Of a stretch of DNA of 64,000 nucleotides, positions 19,739 through 31,197 are shown piece after piece. Positions within the stretch are counted from its first letter, which is position 1. Each line of letters begins with the position of its first letter. Source of the stretch: an uncultured Fulvivirga sp. (GTDB lineage Bacteria; Bacteroidota; Bacteroidia; Cytophagales; Cyclobacteriaceae); contig CANMSE010000007.1 of NCBI GenBank assembly GCA_947500555.1, positions 30,058-94,057 on the forward strand. Direction: 5' to 3'. Made by a program: the position numbers and the translations under genes. The notes under the pieces are model-generated. The model was not told the DNA's origin, did not search any database, and was given only the letters and a program-made list of their open reading frames with translations.

Positions 19739-20832
19739 AAAAAGTATTATTTATAGATAGGGACGGCACCATCATCTTAGAACCGGAAGACGAGCAAATA
19801 GACAGTCTGGAAAAACTTGAGTTTTACCCTGCTATCTTCAGGTGGCTTGGTTCTATTTGTCAGGAACTTGATTATGAACTAGTTATGGTTACCAATCAAG
19901 ATGGATTAGGAACCGATTCTTTTCCGGAGAACACCTTCTGGCCTGCACATAATAAAATGATGGATGCCCTTAAAAAAGAAGGGATTGAGTTCTCTGAGGT
20001 TCTTATTGATAGATCATTTCCAGCCGACAATTCACCAAATAGAAAGCCCGGTACCGGATTGTTGCAGCAGTACATTCAAGGTGATTATGATCTTGCCAAC
20101 TCTTATGTGATTGGAGACCGGAAAACAGATATTGAGCTGGCAAAAAATCTAGGTGCAAAAGGGGTTTTAATAAATGATGGTTCAATAGAATTAAATGACT
20201 TGGAAGCTAATTGCTCATTAATAACTACTGATTGGGAGACCATATATAACCACTTAAGAAAAAGGGAATCGACCGTAAAAAGGAAAACGAATGAGACTGA
20301 CATTGAGATTAGTCTGAATCTAGACGGCACAGGACAAAGTGATATATCTACTGGTTTAGACTTTTTTGATCACATGCTTGACCAATTGGCTAAGCATGGT
20401 TTGGTAGATCTTACAATCAAAGTAAAAGGAGACCTTGAGGTTGATGAACATCATACCATCGAAGATACTGCTATCGCATTGGGTGAAGCTTTTTTAGCAG
20501 CTCTAGGAGACAAAAGAGGAATTTCAAGATATGGATTCCTTTTACCTATGGACGATTGTTTAGCTCAAGTTGCTATCGACTTTGGAGGACGCAATTGGAT
20601 TGTATGGGAGGCTGAGTTCAAGAGAGAAATGATTGGAAAAATGCCAACGGAAATGTTTTTTCATTTCTTCAAATCATTTTCAGATGCTTCAAAAAGCAAC
20701 CTTAATATTAAAGTTGAGGGAACTAACGAGCATCATAAAATTGAAGCTATTTTCAAAGCATTTGCAAGAGCGATACGAATGGCAGTAAAAAGAGATGGCA
20801 ATCAGCTACCAAGTACTAAAGGAGTTATATGA
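19735..20832 (+). CDS. hisB: Bifunctional histidinol-phosphatase / imidazoleglycerol-phosphate dehydratase
   Basis: FIDRDGTII...[20 protein letters not shown] and [18 protein letters not shown]...[17 protein letters not shown]. Confidence 0.97.
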   Translation: MKKVLFIDRDGTIILEPEDEQIDSLEKLEFYPAIFRWLGSICQELDYELVMVTNQDGLGTDSFPENTFWPAHNKMMDALKKEGIEFSEVLIDRSFPADNSPNRKPGTGLLQQYIQGDYDLANSYVIGDRKTDIELAKNLGAKGVLINDGSIELNDLEANCSLITTDWETIYNHLRKRESTVKRKTNETDIEISLNLDGTGQSDISTGLDFFDHMLDQLAKHGLVDLTIKVKGDLEVDEHHTIEDTAIALGEAFLAALGDKRGISRYGFLLPMDDCLAQVAIDFGGRNWIVWEAEFKREMIGKMPTEMFFHFFKSFSDASKSNLNIKVEGTNEHHKIEAIFKAFARAIRMAVKRDGNQLPSTKGVI

Positions 20833-21410
20833 GAGTAGCTATCATAAAGTACAATGCCGGAAATACTCAGTCCGTGATCTTTGCTTTGAATCGCCTTGGT
20901 ATTGATCCAATATTGACCAATGATTTTGAAGAATTAAAGTCTGCAGATAAAGTGATCTTCCCAGGTGTTGGTGAAGCCAGTACCACTATGACGCATCTCA
21001 AGAATTTGAAACTTGATAAACTTATACCCAACCTGAGACAGCCAGTTTTAGGTGTATGTTTGGGGATGCAACTGATGTGCAAACATTCTGAAGAAGGAAA
21101 CACTGACTGTCTTGGTATTTTTGATACGCAAGTAAAACTTTTTAAATCCAAAGTAGATAAAGTGCCACACATGGGATGGAATGACCTGGTGTTATCACAG
21201 AATGTATTAAATAAAAAGATCGAGGATACTCATATGTATTTCGTTCATAGTTATTATGTACCTATCATAAAGGAAACTACCGCTACAGCTAATTATATTC
21301 ATGATTTCTCTGCATCCTTACAGCAAGACAATTTCTGCGCGGTGCAGTTTCACCCCGAAAAGTCTGGAAAGCAAGGTCTGCAGCTATTAAAAAATTTTAT
21401 TGAACTATGA
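20829..21410 (+). CDS. hisH: Imidazole glycerol phosphate synthase, glutaminase subunit
   Basis: [47 protein letters not shown]. Confidence 0.97.
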   Translation: MRVAIIKYNAGNTQSVIFALNRLGIDPILTNDFEELKSADKVIFPGVGEASTTMTHLKNLKLDKLIPNLRQPVLGVCLGMQLMCKHSEEGNTDCLGIFDTQVKLFKSKVDKVPHMGWNDLVLSQNVLNKKIEDTHMYFVHSYYVPIIKETTATANYIHDFSASLQQDNFCAVQFHPEKSGKQGLQLLKNFIEL

Positions 21411-22123
21411 GAGTAATACCTGCTATAGATATCATCGATGGACAATGCGTGCGCCTTTCTCAAGGAGATTATAATGAGAAGACTGTTTATGAAAAAGATC
21501 CATTAGCAGTCGCCAAGAGGTTTGAGGCATCAGGTATAAAACGACTACATCTGGTAGACCTGGATGGAGCAAAAGCAGGTAGTATTGTAAATCATCAAGT
21601 GTTGGAATCAATCGCCAGCAATACAAATTTATCTATTGACTTTGGAGGTGGTGTAAAATCCGATGATGATATCAAAATGGCTTTCGATTATGGTGCAAAG
21701 CAAGTTACATGCGGAAGTATTGCCGTCAAAAATAGGGATCTGGTTCTTAACTGGGTAGCAACATATGGCCCTGATAAGTTGATTTTAGGAGCGGATGTGA
21801 AGAATAAAATGGTTGCTATTCACGGTTGGACAAAAACCAGTGATCTATATCTTGATGAGCTTCTCAAAGATTATTTAGCGGCAGGATTAAAATATGTGAT
21901 TTGCACAGATATAGCCACTGACGGTATGCTGACAGGACCAAATTTCAATCTCTACAAGGAATTATTGATCAATTTTCCAATGATGAAATTAATAGCTAGT
22001 GGCGGAGTTAGCTCAAATGATGACCTACTAAGACTAAAGAGCGATGGTTTGCATGGAGCGATAGTTGGTAAAGCTCTTTATGAAAATAGAATCTCTCTTG
22101 ATGAATTAGAACAGTATGCTTAA
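21407..22123 (+). CDS. hisA: ProFAR isomerase
   Basis: [52 protein letters not shown]. Confidence 0.97.
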   Translation: MRVIPAIDIIDGQCVRLSQGDYNEKTVYEKDPLAVAKRFEASGIKRLHLVDLDGAKAGSIVNHQVLESIASNTNLSIDFGGGVKSDDDIKMAFDYGAKQVTCGSIAVKNRDLVLNWVATYGPDKLILGADVKNKMVAIHGWTKTSDLYLDELLKDYLAAGLKYVICTDIATDGMLTGPNFNLYKELLINFPMMKLIASGGVSSNDDLLRLKSDGLHGAIVGKALYENRISLDELEQYA

Positions 22124-22868
22124 AAAAAGAATTATCCCATGTCTTGACATCAAAGATGGAAGAACAGTCAAAGGAGTAAACTTCATAAACATCAGAGACG
22201 CTGGCGATCCAGTAGAGCTTGCTCAAAGCTATGCAAAACTAGGAGCTGACGAATTAGTATTTTTGGACATTACAGCGACTCATGATAATAGAAAAACTTT
22301 TGTCAAGCTGGTAAAAGACATTGCTAAGCATATTGACATTCCATTTACAGTTGGAGGTGGAATAAGTTCAGTTGATGATGTCAAACCTCTGCTGGAAGGT
22401 GGGGCAGACAAGATCTCAGTCAATTCTTCAGCAGTGAAAAGGCCTGAGCTAATCAATGAACTTGTTCTTGCTTTTGGGAGTCAGTGTATAACCGTGGCCA
22501 TTGATGCTAAATTCATTGATGGTGAATGGGTCGTTCACACGCATGGTGGGAGAAAGCCTACCAATAAAAAATTGTTTGACTGGGCAAAAGAAGTTGAGAA
22601 GCGCGGTGCCGGAGAGATTTTATTTACTAGTATGGATCATGACGGCACCAAGCAAGGGTTCGCCAATGAGGCATTGGCTAAGTTGAGCGATCTCATATCT
22701 ATTCCAATTATTGCTTCGGGTGGTGCCGGTAACGAATCCCACTTTAAAGAAGTATTCACAGACGGAAAAGCTGATGCAGCATTGGCGGCAAGTATTTTTC
22801 ATTTTGGAGAAATTCCCATACCCACATTAAAAGATTATTTAAAAAAGGAAAATATAGCTATAAGATGA
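22116..22868 (+). CDS. hisF: Imidazole glycerol phosphate synthase, cyclase subunit
   Basis: [45 protein letters not shown]. Confidence 0.98.
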   Translation: MLKKRIIPCLDIKDGRTVKGVNFINIRDAGDPVELAQSYAKLGADELVFLDITATHDNRKTFVKLVKDIAKHIDIPFTVGGGISSVDDVKPLLEGGADKISVNSSAVKRPELINELVLAFGSQCITVAIDAKFIDGEWVVHTHGGRKPTNKKLFDWAKEVEKRGAGEILFTSMDHDGTKQGFANEALAKLSDLISIPIIASGGAGNESHFKEVFTDGKADAALAASIFHFGEIPIPTLKDYLKKENIAIR

Positions 22869-23452
22869 CAGAATCACCAAACTTTGAAAAGGGTCTTATA
22901 CCTGCCATTATTCAAGATTATTATACTAAAAAAGTACTTATGCTTGGCTATATGAATAAGGCAGCCTATGACCAAACGGTACGGTCTGATAAGGTTACTT
23001 TTTTCAGTAGGTCAAAAAACAGACTTTGGACTAAGGGAGAAACTTCCGGCCACTATCTTAATGTCAAATCAATAGACCTTGATTGTGATCTGGACACCAT
23101 ATTGATTCAAGCGACTCCTGAAGGTCCAACTTGTCACACAGGCACCGATACTTGTTTTGGAAATATGAGTAACACATCGACTGACTTGGGGTTTTTAGAG
23201 GCTACAATTCAACATAGAAAGCAAAACCCAAAAGAAGGGTCTTATACAAATGAGCTGCTTGCTAATCTTAACAAGGCTGCACAAAAGGTCGGTGAAGAAG
23301 CAGTGGAGTTGGTAATTGAAGCCAAAGATAATAATGAAGAGTTATTTCTGAATGAAGGAGCTGACCTGATTTACCATTACATAGTGCTACTGGCAGCTAA
23401 GGGATATAAATTACAAGATGTTATTGAGGTGTTGAAAAATCGTCATCAATAA
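22865..23452 (+). CDS. hisI: Bifunctional phosphoribosyl-AMP cyclohydrolase / phosphoribosyl-ATP pyrophosphatase
   Basis: [13 protein letters not shown]...[20 protein letters not shown] and [34 protein letters not shown] (hisIE fusion). Confidence 0.97.
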   Translation: MTESPNFEKGLIPAIIQDYYTKKVLMLGYMNKAAYDQTVRSDKVTFFSRSKNRLWTKGETSGHYLNVKSIDLDCDLDTILIQATPEGPTCHTGTDTCFGNMSNTSTDLGFLEATIQHRKQNPKEGSYTNELLANLNKAAQKVGEEAVELVIEAKDNNEELFLNEGADLIYHYIVLLAAKGYKLQDVIEVLKNRHQ

Positions 23453-23508
23453 CAAACTTGTCAAACAGATTACATCTATCCTTAAGCACTTCTCTGTATT
23501 ATTGTGAT

Positions 23509-24195
23509 ATGGCGGATACAAAAACAATCGGTGGGTTTGAGTTTCAACGATACGAAAAGGAAACCTATAATGAAGATGAAACCATCAAAAGAAGTATTGA
23601 ATTTCATCAGTGGATTGATAAAAGAAGGTCAGTAAGGGACTTCTCAGATCGACCAATACCAAAGAAAGTAATTGAAGAGCTGATCTGCTCTGCTTCCACC
23701 GCTCCTTCCGGTGCGCATAAGCAACCCTGGACTTTTGCGGTAGTTAGCAATCCTGAATTAAAAAAAAAAATACGTGAAGCTGCAGAAAAAGAAGAGCATG
23801 AAAGCTACACTAAACGCATGAGCGAAGAGTGGCTAGACGATCTAAAGCCTATGCAAACCGACTGGAATAAACCTTTCCTTGAGATTGCGCCCTATCTTGT
23901 TATTATATTTAAAAAGGCATACGATTTAGACGAAGACGGTAACAAGCATACTAACTATTATGTAAATGAATCCGTTGGTCTTGCAGCAGGCATGTTTTTA
24001 ACAGCCATTCACAATGCTGGGTTGGTGGCATTAACTCATACACCAAGTCCTATGAATTTTCTAAGTAAACTTTTAGAAAGACCTGATAACGAAAGACCTT
24101 TTCTTCTTATCCCTATTGGCTATCCGGCAGAAGAAACCTACGTTCCGAAGCTAGATCGAAAATGTGTAGATGAGGTGGCTGTTTTTTACGAATAA
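23509..24195 (+). CDS. Iodotyrosine deiodinase-like flavin reductase (nitroreductase superfamily)
   Basis: DKRRSVRDFSDRPIPKKVIEELICSASTAPSGAHKQPWTF, EHESYTKRMSEEWLDDLKPMQTDWNK, IPIGYPAEETYVPKLDRK; ATG at 23509 preferred over TTG at 23458. Confidence 0.85.
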   Translation: MADTKTIGGFEFQRYEKETYNEDETIKRSIEFHQWIDKRRSVRDFSDRPIPKKVIEELICSASTAPSGAHKQPWTFAVVSNPELKKKIREAAEKEEHESYTKRMSEEWLDDLKPMQTDWNKPFLEIAPYLVIIFKKAYDLDEDGNKHTNYYVNESVGLAAGMFLTAIHNAGLVALTHTPSPMNFLSKLLERPDNERPFLLIPIGYPAEETYVPKLDRKCVDEVAVFYE

Positions 24196-24279
24196 TTGGT
24201 TAATATTTATTTTGAATCAATTTTAAAATTATTTTTAAACAAGTATTTATCACTAGCTTTAACAGCAAATTCTAATTTA

Positions 24280-24762
24280 ATGAAAAGCACTTTTTTATTT
24301 CTTGCATTTATTATAGTCTTATCTGCGTGCAAAGATGATGATGTAGTCCCAACCACTGATTTAGGGCCTTCAGCTGCAGGAAGATACTCTTATTCCGGAC
24401 AAATAAGGAAGATAGATGACGGAGGTTTTTTGGGCAGATTAACCGGTACACTTGAACTAAAGGCCAATGATTTAAATATTACTATATTATCAGTTTCTGG
24501 TGAAGAAATAAATTTGGCAGATGTCTTAGACACGCCTGATGGGACTGTATTTAATATTTCGAATAAAGACTTTATTGACCAAAATGGTGATGAATTTACC
24601 TTAATCGGTGTGCCCATTTTCTCTTACTTGAGTGATTCTTACCATGCAGAATATAATTTAGAACAAGACTGCTTTAAGATGGTATATGATCACATCTACA
24701 TTGACGAAAGTTTGACTTCTTCTAATCGCAGGCATGAGCTTTTTGCAGAAAAAATAAACTAG
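24280..24762 (+). CDS. Hypothetical lipoprotein
   Basis: MKSTFLFLAFIIVLSACKDDD lipobox; internal start preferred over track start 24196. Confidence 0.65.
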   Translation: MKSTFLFLAFIIVLSACKDDDVVPTTDLGPSAAGRYSYSGQIRKIDDGGFLGRLTGTLELKANDLNITILSVSGEEINLADVLDTPDGTVFNISNKDFIDQNGDEFTLIGVPIFSYLSDSYHAEYNLEQDCFKMVYDHIYIDESLTSSNRRHELFAEKIN

Positions 24763-24763
24763 A

Positions 24764-25534
24764 CTACTCATCCATCATCTCAGAGAATTCCTCCACATCA
24801 AATTTGATGTCATCCTCCCCTATCTGATCAAATGGATTTTCTAAATGCCCCTGAATATTATCTAAGCTTACCAATATAAAGCTAAAGATTATAGGCATCA
24901 CGTATTGAAGTCCTTCCGAATAGTGCTCAGAAACAGAAACGAAGTATGGCCCGTAGATAATTGGGAAAGAGTAAATGAATACTTTACTATAAGCCCGTAA
25001 GGTCACCGGAGTTCTATAGTGCAAAATCACCTTTAAGTTTTCCATCGCCACCATGATCTTGCTGATATACTGACTTACCCTGGAAACCTCTCCCACTTGT
25101 AGTCCATGATCTCGAAATCTCTGTGCTATAGATGATAGTTCGGAAATCTTATTATAAATCATTTTCTCAGCTTGCTTTTCCTTATTTGGATTACTTACAA
25201 AGAAGTTTCTTATGCTACCGTATACGTCAACAAGCTGATTCTTTATTTCTAGTTGGAACTCATCATTATTTCCTATCCAGTCGCGAGAAGCATGATACAG
25301 AGCAATCATATGTGCTTTAAAATCTCCCAATAGGCCCAGAGCTCTTTCTCTCCTTTTATAAGCACTATCTATTGAAAAAACTACTGGAAATACTATGGCA
25401 ATCGCCACTAAGGTGAGAGGGAAATCTGCCACAATACCATACCGATCACACAGCCACGTGCTTACCACCGCTAAAATGGTTACGATAAAAGTTTTGTAAT
25501 TGATAATGAGGTATAAACTCCTGATTATTTTCAT
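24764..25534 (-). CDS. Bestrophin-like membrane protein
   Basis: TM segments plus C-terminal NIQGHLENPFDQIGEDDIKFD resembling bestrophin-like channels. Confidence 0.55.
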   Translation of the reverse strand: MKIIRSLYLIINYKTFIVTILAVVSTWLCDRYGIVADFPLTLVAIAIVFPVVFSIDSAYKRRERALGLLGDFKAHMIALYHASRDWIGNNDEFQLEIKNQLVDVYGSIRNFFVSNPNKEKQAEKMIYNKISELSSIAQRFRDHGLQVGEVSRVSQYISKIMVAMENLKVILHYRTPVTLRAYSKVFIYSFPIIYGPYFVSVSEHYSEGLQYVMPIIFSFILVSLDNIQGHLENPFDQIGEDDIKFDVEEFSEMMDE

Positions 25535-25667
25535 AAACCAAATTTGGCGTGAATATAATCATTTCGTCTATGTTAAGGAATTGTTACTTACTACTAATTA
25601 TAGTCACGTTTGCACCCTGCATAAATGAGAGATTTACATATTTTTGCGTGACTAAGATTGATCTATT

Positions 25668-26378
25668 ATGGGAAGAGCATTTGAATATAGAAGAGCCGCT
25701 AAGGAAAAGCGATGGGACAAGATGTCCAAGATATTTCCAAAGTTAGCTAAGGCCATTACTGTAGCTGCCAAAGAAGGTGGTACTGACCCTGAGATGAATG
25801 CTAAGCTTAGAACGGCTATTCAGAATGCCAAGGGTGAAAACATGCCCAAGGATAATATTGAGGCCGCCATCAAGCGATCCGAAGGAAAAGATGCAGCTGA
25901 GTATTCTGAAATCAACTATGAAGGCAAAGGTCCACATGGTGTTTTAGTGTTTGTAGAGTGCGCTACTGATAACCCCAATCGCACGGTCGCCAATGTGAAA
26001 AGCTACTTTAGCAAAGCAGCTGGTGGTTTGGTACCTACTGGTTCCTTAGAGTTTATGTTTTCAAGAAATGCCGTATTTGAATTTGAGAAAACTGACGACA
26101 TGGATGTTGAAGAGCTCGAATTAGAGCTTATTGATGCAGGAATGGAAGAGATTGAAGAGCAGGAAGAAAAAATCTTCGTGTACGGGGACTACACCAACTT
26201 CGGAAATATTTCAAAAGCACTTGATGAAAAAGGGATTGAGGTAGCAAAAGCTTCCCTAAAGAGATTTCCGACCAACTCTGTTGAGTTTAGTGAAGAGCAA
26301 TTGGAGGAAATTGAAAAGATGATCGACAAGCTTGAAGACGATGATGATGTTCAGGCGGTATTCACTAATATTGCTTAA
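25668..26378 (+). CDS. YebC/PmpR family regulator (translation factor-like)
   Basis: [70 protein letters not shown]. Confidence 0.96.
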   Translation: MGRAFEYRRAAKEKRWDKMSKIFPKLAKAITVAAKEGGTDPEMNAKLRTAIQNAKGENMPKDNIEAAIKRSEGKDAAEYSEINYEGKGPHGVLVFVECATDNPNRTVANVKSYFSKAAGGLVPTGSLEFMFSRNAVFEFEKTDDMDVEELELELIDAGMEEIEEQEEKIFVYGDYTNFGNISKALDEKGIEVAKASLKRFPTNSVEFSEEQLEEIEKMIDKLEDDDDVQAVFTNIA

Positions 26379-26836
26379 TGGCACAATCAGCAAAGAATAC
26401 ACTCAAAATTTCTCGAATTATCCACTGGGCATTATTAGCAGCTCCTGTCCTATTAGGGATTTTTGTTTATCTGTTCATACAGAATAATGCAGCTTTAGGA
26501 GATGAAAGCTTGCAAGAACTTATCTATTTACCTCTCGTATTTATGCTGGTTTCGATAGTAGGTGGTAGATTTCTATTTCAAAAAATACTAGGATCAGTTA
26601 AGGATAAAGGCCTTGAAGAAAAACTTCAACTCTTTTTAAAGGCGTCCATTGTCAGAAATGCTTTATTTGAAATGACAGGACTAGTGACAGCAGTGGTTGC
26701 CTTTCTAACTGGTAATAGCACTATCCTACTACTGATACCTATTATAGCATTACAATTCATTACTAACCGTCCTTCTCTTCAAAAGGTAGAAATAGAATTG
26801 ATGCTATCCAGAGAAGAAGTGGACAGTTTGAAATAG
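26378..26836 (+). CDS. Hypothetical membrane protein
   Basis: 152 aa, hydrophobic segments; TAATG coupling with YebC. Confidence 0.55.
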   Translation: MAQSAKNTLKISRIIHWALLAAPVLLGIFVYLFIQNNAALGDESLQELIYLPLVFMLVSIVGGRFLFQKILGSVKDKGLEEKLQLFLKASIVRNALFEMTGLVTAVVAFLTGNSTILLLIPIIALQFITNRPSLQKVEIELMLSREEVDSLK

Positions 26837-26951
26837 CAAAGTATTCTCTTTCAAAAACTTGGTGATTTAATCTCCTTGGCTTATCTCGTAACCAGGATTT
26901 TACTATATTGTCAAGTTAAACATAATTTCGAATCAGTCTAATCAGGTAAAT

Positions 26952-29489
26952 ATGAAATATATCACCGCTCTCTTTTTTGCCTTTTCATTACTAAGTATCA
27001 CAAAATCCGCGTCTTTAGCCCAAGTAAATTCTAGTCAGGAAGCCAATTACAAGACTAAAACAAGTATGAGTTTCAATTATTCCACACAATATGATAACGG
27101 CTATGTGGTTTTAAAGGATGGTACTCAACTAACAGGTCAAATAGCGTTAGTGGGTCAATCCTATAACAATTTATGGGGAGTAAAAATTAAAACGAGTTCA
27201 GGTAACAAGTACAGCCTTCAAATGAGAAGTCTGAAAGAGTTTGGTTTGGCTTCAGGGTTGACTAACGATACCCCAGAGTTTTTTAGTTGGACATTACCTG
27301 AGAAAAAATCTGTAATTAATGGATTCAAGTCCATTAGAATCGGCTATGCAGATTTTGGTTATGTCACGGATAAATCAGGGAAAACTTATGACGGGTCAAT
27401 TCAGATTAAAGAAGTATCAGGTAAAATTGAAAATATATCAATACGTGACGCTTCCAAAAATTTAACGAAGCTTGATGCAGAGGACATCAGTAATTTCGGT
27501 GTGAAAAAATATAAAGACCCAAAATTCGAAGGCGCATGGTCAATTATCCGCTGGAAACAAAATTCATATACCAGCACTTTTGCAAATACAAAGTCCATAC
27601 CTTATCCTGGTTACGTCAATCTTACTAATGGACAAAAAGTAATTGGCGACATTACTCTACTTAGAAAAGGCACTCAAGTTAATAAAGTAAATGTGCTCGG
27701 GTCAGCGGATGCAAAACCTCAGAAAATCAAAACTGAGGACATCAAGTCTTATGGATATACTATTAAAATGGCGGATATCAATGAGCTCTACAGCAAGTAT
27801 GACGTAGCCAGCATTAATCCAAATTATCGATTCTTTCCCGGTAAAATAACTATGGAAGATGGTACGATAAAGCAAGGTTTTGTAGCTAAATCATCTGCTA
27901 ATGATCTATCAGATGCCTACTTCTCAAAAGATGAAAATAGTTATCTGGAACTCATTGACCAAGATCAAATAGATGAAGTAGATCAGGAAATTCCAGATGA
28001 AGAATGGTTACGTTATAAAAATTACATCTACAACCAAACCCATGTTGAGGGCTACAAAATTCAAAATCCAAACCAATGGAAATATGATGGAAAGTATGAT
28101 CCTAACATATATAAAACGCTTTACCAACCAGGATATGTCAGATTAAAAAATGGAGACACCAAGGTGGGTTCAATATCTATTAATAAGCAAGGTACCATAA
28201 CCAAAGTGCGATTTAAAGAATCAGGTAAAGACCTTGTCAAATATGGTTACAAAGACTACGAAACTTACGGCTTACTCGAGCAAGAAGCAAAAACAGCATT
28301 CCCGGCAGAATTATTTAGTAAATCGAATAAAGGATTCATTAGACTTTTCAATACTGATGAGACATTGTATGGAGATCTAAAAATAAAAACTAAAAATAAT
28401 AAAGCTGGAAGCAGTGAGCTTGAAAAGCAACTATTCATATTTAACCATAACGGAACGGAAGAAGAGTATAAAGAAAGTAATATAGATATCTACGGACTGG
28501 TAGATGTAGATATACAAAGATTGCAGAAAGCCACAAAGACGGCTGATCCAAAGCAAGGATTTCATCCCGGCAGCTTTGTTCTCGATGGCATAAAAAAAGA
28601 AGGTGTAATTGCATGGGCTGCTCCTAACGATGGAGGTCAGTATTTCGCATTTTACTATGCCACAGCAATGGATGGGCCCGCTAATGTGTTTTATTTGTCA
28701 AGCGGTGTTTCTGATATAGTTCAAAATATTGAAATTATTGATTTAGAGACCCAGTCTAAATCAGAAGAATTGGCCAATACAGGAGAAGGTCTCGAAGGTT
28801 ATGTAATAACACATGACGGTGAAAAAATGGAAGGTGAAATAGCCTTAACAATTCCACCAAAAATTCAATTCGCTACTAATGTTCAACTAAAGAAGGCAGA
28901 TGGCGAAGTAAGGAACTATGCGAATGATAATTCATTACGAGAAATTATCATTACAGAACCGGGTAGAGAAGCTCTATTTGTCTCTTTTGAAGGTGAGTAT
29001 GTGGAAGTTTTACAACAGGATGGCCACTGGGTACATTTTAAAAATCCGCACCCTACAACACTATCGACATTGTCATCTTTTGGTAACGACATATTAAATC
29101 AATCCGCCCAAGATGGACTGGAAAGTCTTGATCGAAGAGCTGATGAAGAGGCTATGAAAGACGCTATGAAGAAGTCAATTGAAGGAGATTGGGATGAAGG
29201 TGATCAACGTAAATTCAATGATTTTATGAGTCGTAAACGAATGAAATGGACAGACACAGAATTCCTAAAATTTTATAAAAAGGAATATGTAGTTATGAAT
29301 AAAAATGATGGTACTAATGCTATCTATATCCCTTCCTTTACAGAACCAAGTAGTTTCTTTAGAATCGAAGGTTTATTGATGGGTTGTATCGAATTTCTAG
29401 AACTAGAACCTTCAGAGCAAAAGCAACTCTTCAAAATGAAAAATCCGCAAGCAACACTGAGTTTTTTGAACCAGAATCTAACAAACTGA
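26952..29489 (+). CDS. Large secreted protein with repeated ~80-120 aa modules
   Basis: Signal peptide; recurring GYVxLxxGxxxxGxIxI...(Y/F)GL modules (see findings). Confidence 0.7.
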   Translation: MKYITALFFAFSLLSITKSASLAQVNSSQEANYKTKTSMSFNYSTQYDNGYVVLKDGTQLTGQIALVGQSYNNLWGVKIKTSSGNKYSLQMRSLKEFGLASGLTNDTPEFFSWTLPEKKSVINGFKSIRIGYADFGYVTDKSGKTYDGSIQIKEVSGKIENISIRDASKNLTKLDAEDISNFGVKKYKDPKFEGAWSIIRWKQNSYTSTFANTKSIPYPGYVNLTNGQKVIGDITLLRKGTQVNKVNVLGSADAKPQKIKTEDIKSYGYTIKMADINELYSKYDVASINPNYRFFPGKITMEDGTIKQGFVAKSSANDLSDAYFSKDENSYLELIDQDQIDEVDQEIPDEEWLRYKNYIYNQTHVEGYKIQNPNQWKYDGKYDPNIYKTLYQPGYVRLKNGDTKVGSISINKQGTITKVRFKESGKDLVKYGYKDYETYGLLEQEAKTAFPAELFSKSNKGFIRLFNTDETLYGDLKIKTKNNKAGSSELEKQLFIFNHNGTEEEYKESNIDIYGLVDVDIQRLQKATKTADPKQGFHPGSFVLDGIKKEGVIAWAAPNDGGQYFAFYYATAMDGPANVFYLSSGVSDIVQNIEIIDLETQSKSEELANTGEGLEGYVITHDGEKMEGEIALTIPPKIQFATNVQLKKADGEVRNYANDNSLREIIITEPGREALFVSFEGEYVEVLQQDGHWVHFKNPHPTTLSTLSSFGNDILNQSAQDGLESLDRRADEEAMKDAMKKSIEGDWDEGDQRKFNDFMSRKRMKWTDTEFLKFYKKEYVVMNKNDGTNAIYIPSFTEPSSFFRIEGLLMGCIEFLELEPSEQKQLFKMKNPQATLSFLNQNLTN

Positions 29490-29493
29490 AGTT

Positions 29494-30975
29494 TTAGAAA
29501 ACTATATTCTCGTACACCTCATTATTATATGTGCGACAGGAAAGTTTAGCAGTCAAGGCACTTGGTTTGAACAATGATTTACCCATAACCATTCTAACAC
29601 ATTCTTGAATGCCTTCAGTGATAGAAGGATGAGGATGCACACATTCAGCTAGCTCTTCAATACCCTTATCCATACTTATAAGCAACGCTACCGCCTGAAT
29701 GGCACTGGAAGCATGATGCCCAACCACACGCATTCCAAGGATTTTCATGTCCTCATCATTTGTCACCAATAGCTTTATAAACCCTTGTGTATTACGCTTG
29801 GCAATAGCTCTTGGTATACATGAATAGTCGAGTGTAACAACTTTATAAGGAATGCCTTTTGCTTTTGCCTGATTCTCATTGAGCCCCACTCCTGCCACTT
29901 CAGGGTGAAGAAACATAATAGTGGAGATGTTCTCGTAGACTAGTTTTCTTTTCGGTTGCCCAAAAATCTTCTCCACTGCATGTCTCCCTTCCAACTCTCC
30001 TACATTCACCAATGCAATATCAGCGGTAATATCACCGACAGCATAGATGTTAGAAACACTGGTTTGTGTTTCATTATCCTCAATACCTCTATGGTTTAAA
30101 GTGATAGGAACAGCGTCAGCCCACAGATTTTCATAATTCGGAACTCTACCCACAGATACCAAAGCTTTTTCAACATTAAATATCTCTTTGCTTCCGTCAT
30201 TATACTCTAGCTCATACCTCACCTTGCCATCAACTTTTTCCATCTTAATTAAGCGTGAATTTCGGTGTATCAAAACACCACTCTCCTCCATATTGCGCTC
30301 AATCACCTCAACAACATCTTCATCTTCAAACGGTAAAATGCGGTCTCCCTTATCAATTAAATGAACCTTCGTCTTTCCAAAGCCTGAGAATATCGTTGCA
30401 TATTCACAACCTATTACTCCCGCACCTAGAATTACCATACTTTCAGGGAAATCATCAATATTTTCTATTCCCTCACTAGTCAGGATAATCTTTTCATCTA
30501 TAGGTATTTCAGGAAGTTTGCGAGGTCGACTACCTGTTGCCAGCACCACATAGTCGGTATGAACTACTTCTACTCCATTGTCTCCGCTAATTTCAATTTC
30601 ATGTTCATTTAGCAGCTTGGCGCTTCCCACCTTAAACTCAAGCAGGTTAGAAAACTGTGAATGCTGAAGCAAATCCATATGATCGGTAAGCAGGTACTTG
30701 CGAGCGACTACAGCATCAACTACATCCTTTTTTACATCTTTGAATTTGATATCAGGGGGATTGACATTGAATCGTTTTAGATGTTTATTGAGTCGAGCAG
30801 TTTCTTTAGAAATTTCCCACCATGTTTTAGATGATAACGCCCCGTTGGTTACACCTGCTCCACCAATCCCATATCGCTCTACTAACAATACTTTTTTCTT
30901 GAAATCGAGCGCCCTCATAGCCGCTGCATAACCTGATGGACCAGCACCAATAACAACTAAATCGTAGTTCTTCAT
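29494..30975 (-). CDS. NAD(P)/FAD-dependent pyridine nucleotide-disulfide oxidoreductase-like protein (dihydrolipoamide dehydrogenase/SthA-like fold)
   Basis: DLVVIGAGPSGYAAAMRA, VILGAGVIGCEYATIFSGFG, YAVGDITADIALVNVGELEGRHAVEKIFG, HPHPSITEGIQE; active-site Cys pair absent. Confidence 0.85.
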   Translation of the reverse strand: MKNYDLVVIGAGPSGYAAAMRALDFKKKVLLVERYGIGGAGVTNGALSSKTWWEISKETARLNKHLKRFNVNPPDIKFKDVKKDVVDAVVARKYLLTDHMDLLQHSQFSNLLEFKVGSAKLLNEHEIEISGDNGVEVVHTDYVVLATGSRPRKLPEIPIDEKIILTSEGIENIDDFPESMVILGAGVIGCEYATIFSGFGKTKVHLIDKGDRILPFEDEDVVEVIERNMEESGVLIHRNSRLIKMEKVDGKVRYELEYNDGSKEIFNVEKALVSVGRVPNYENLWADAVPITLNHRGIEDNETQTSVSNIYAVGDITADIALVNVGELEGRHAVEKIFGQPKRKLVYENISTIMFLHPEVAGVGLNENQAKAKGIPYKVVTLDYSCIPRAIAKRNTQGFIKLLVTNDEDMKILGMRVVGHHASSAIQAVALLISMDKGIEELAECVHPHPSITEGIQECVRMVMGKSLFKPSALTAKLSCRTYNNEVYENIVF

Positions 30976-31197
30976 AATTTACTATAGACTATTGTAGTCT
31001 TAAATATAATGATTTCTAAATCAAATTAGATGACTCTCAAGAATATGAAAAGTACAGAAATGGAAGTGAATAGCCAGTATTCTTTGACCTTGATGAAGTA
31101 AGGGAATTGAAGTGATTTTTGAAACCAATAGGAAGTATGAATAAGCAAATATGCTCAATTCTGTGAACTGTTCCAGTTATCGAAACTAAAGCCTTAA

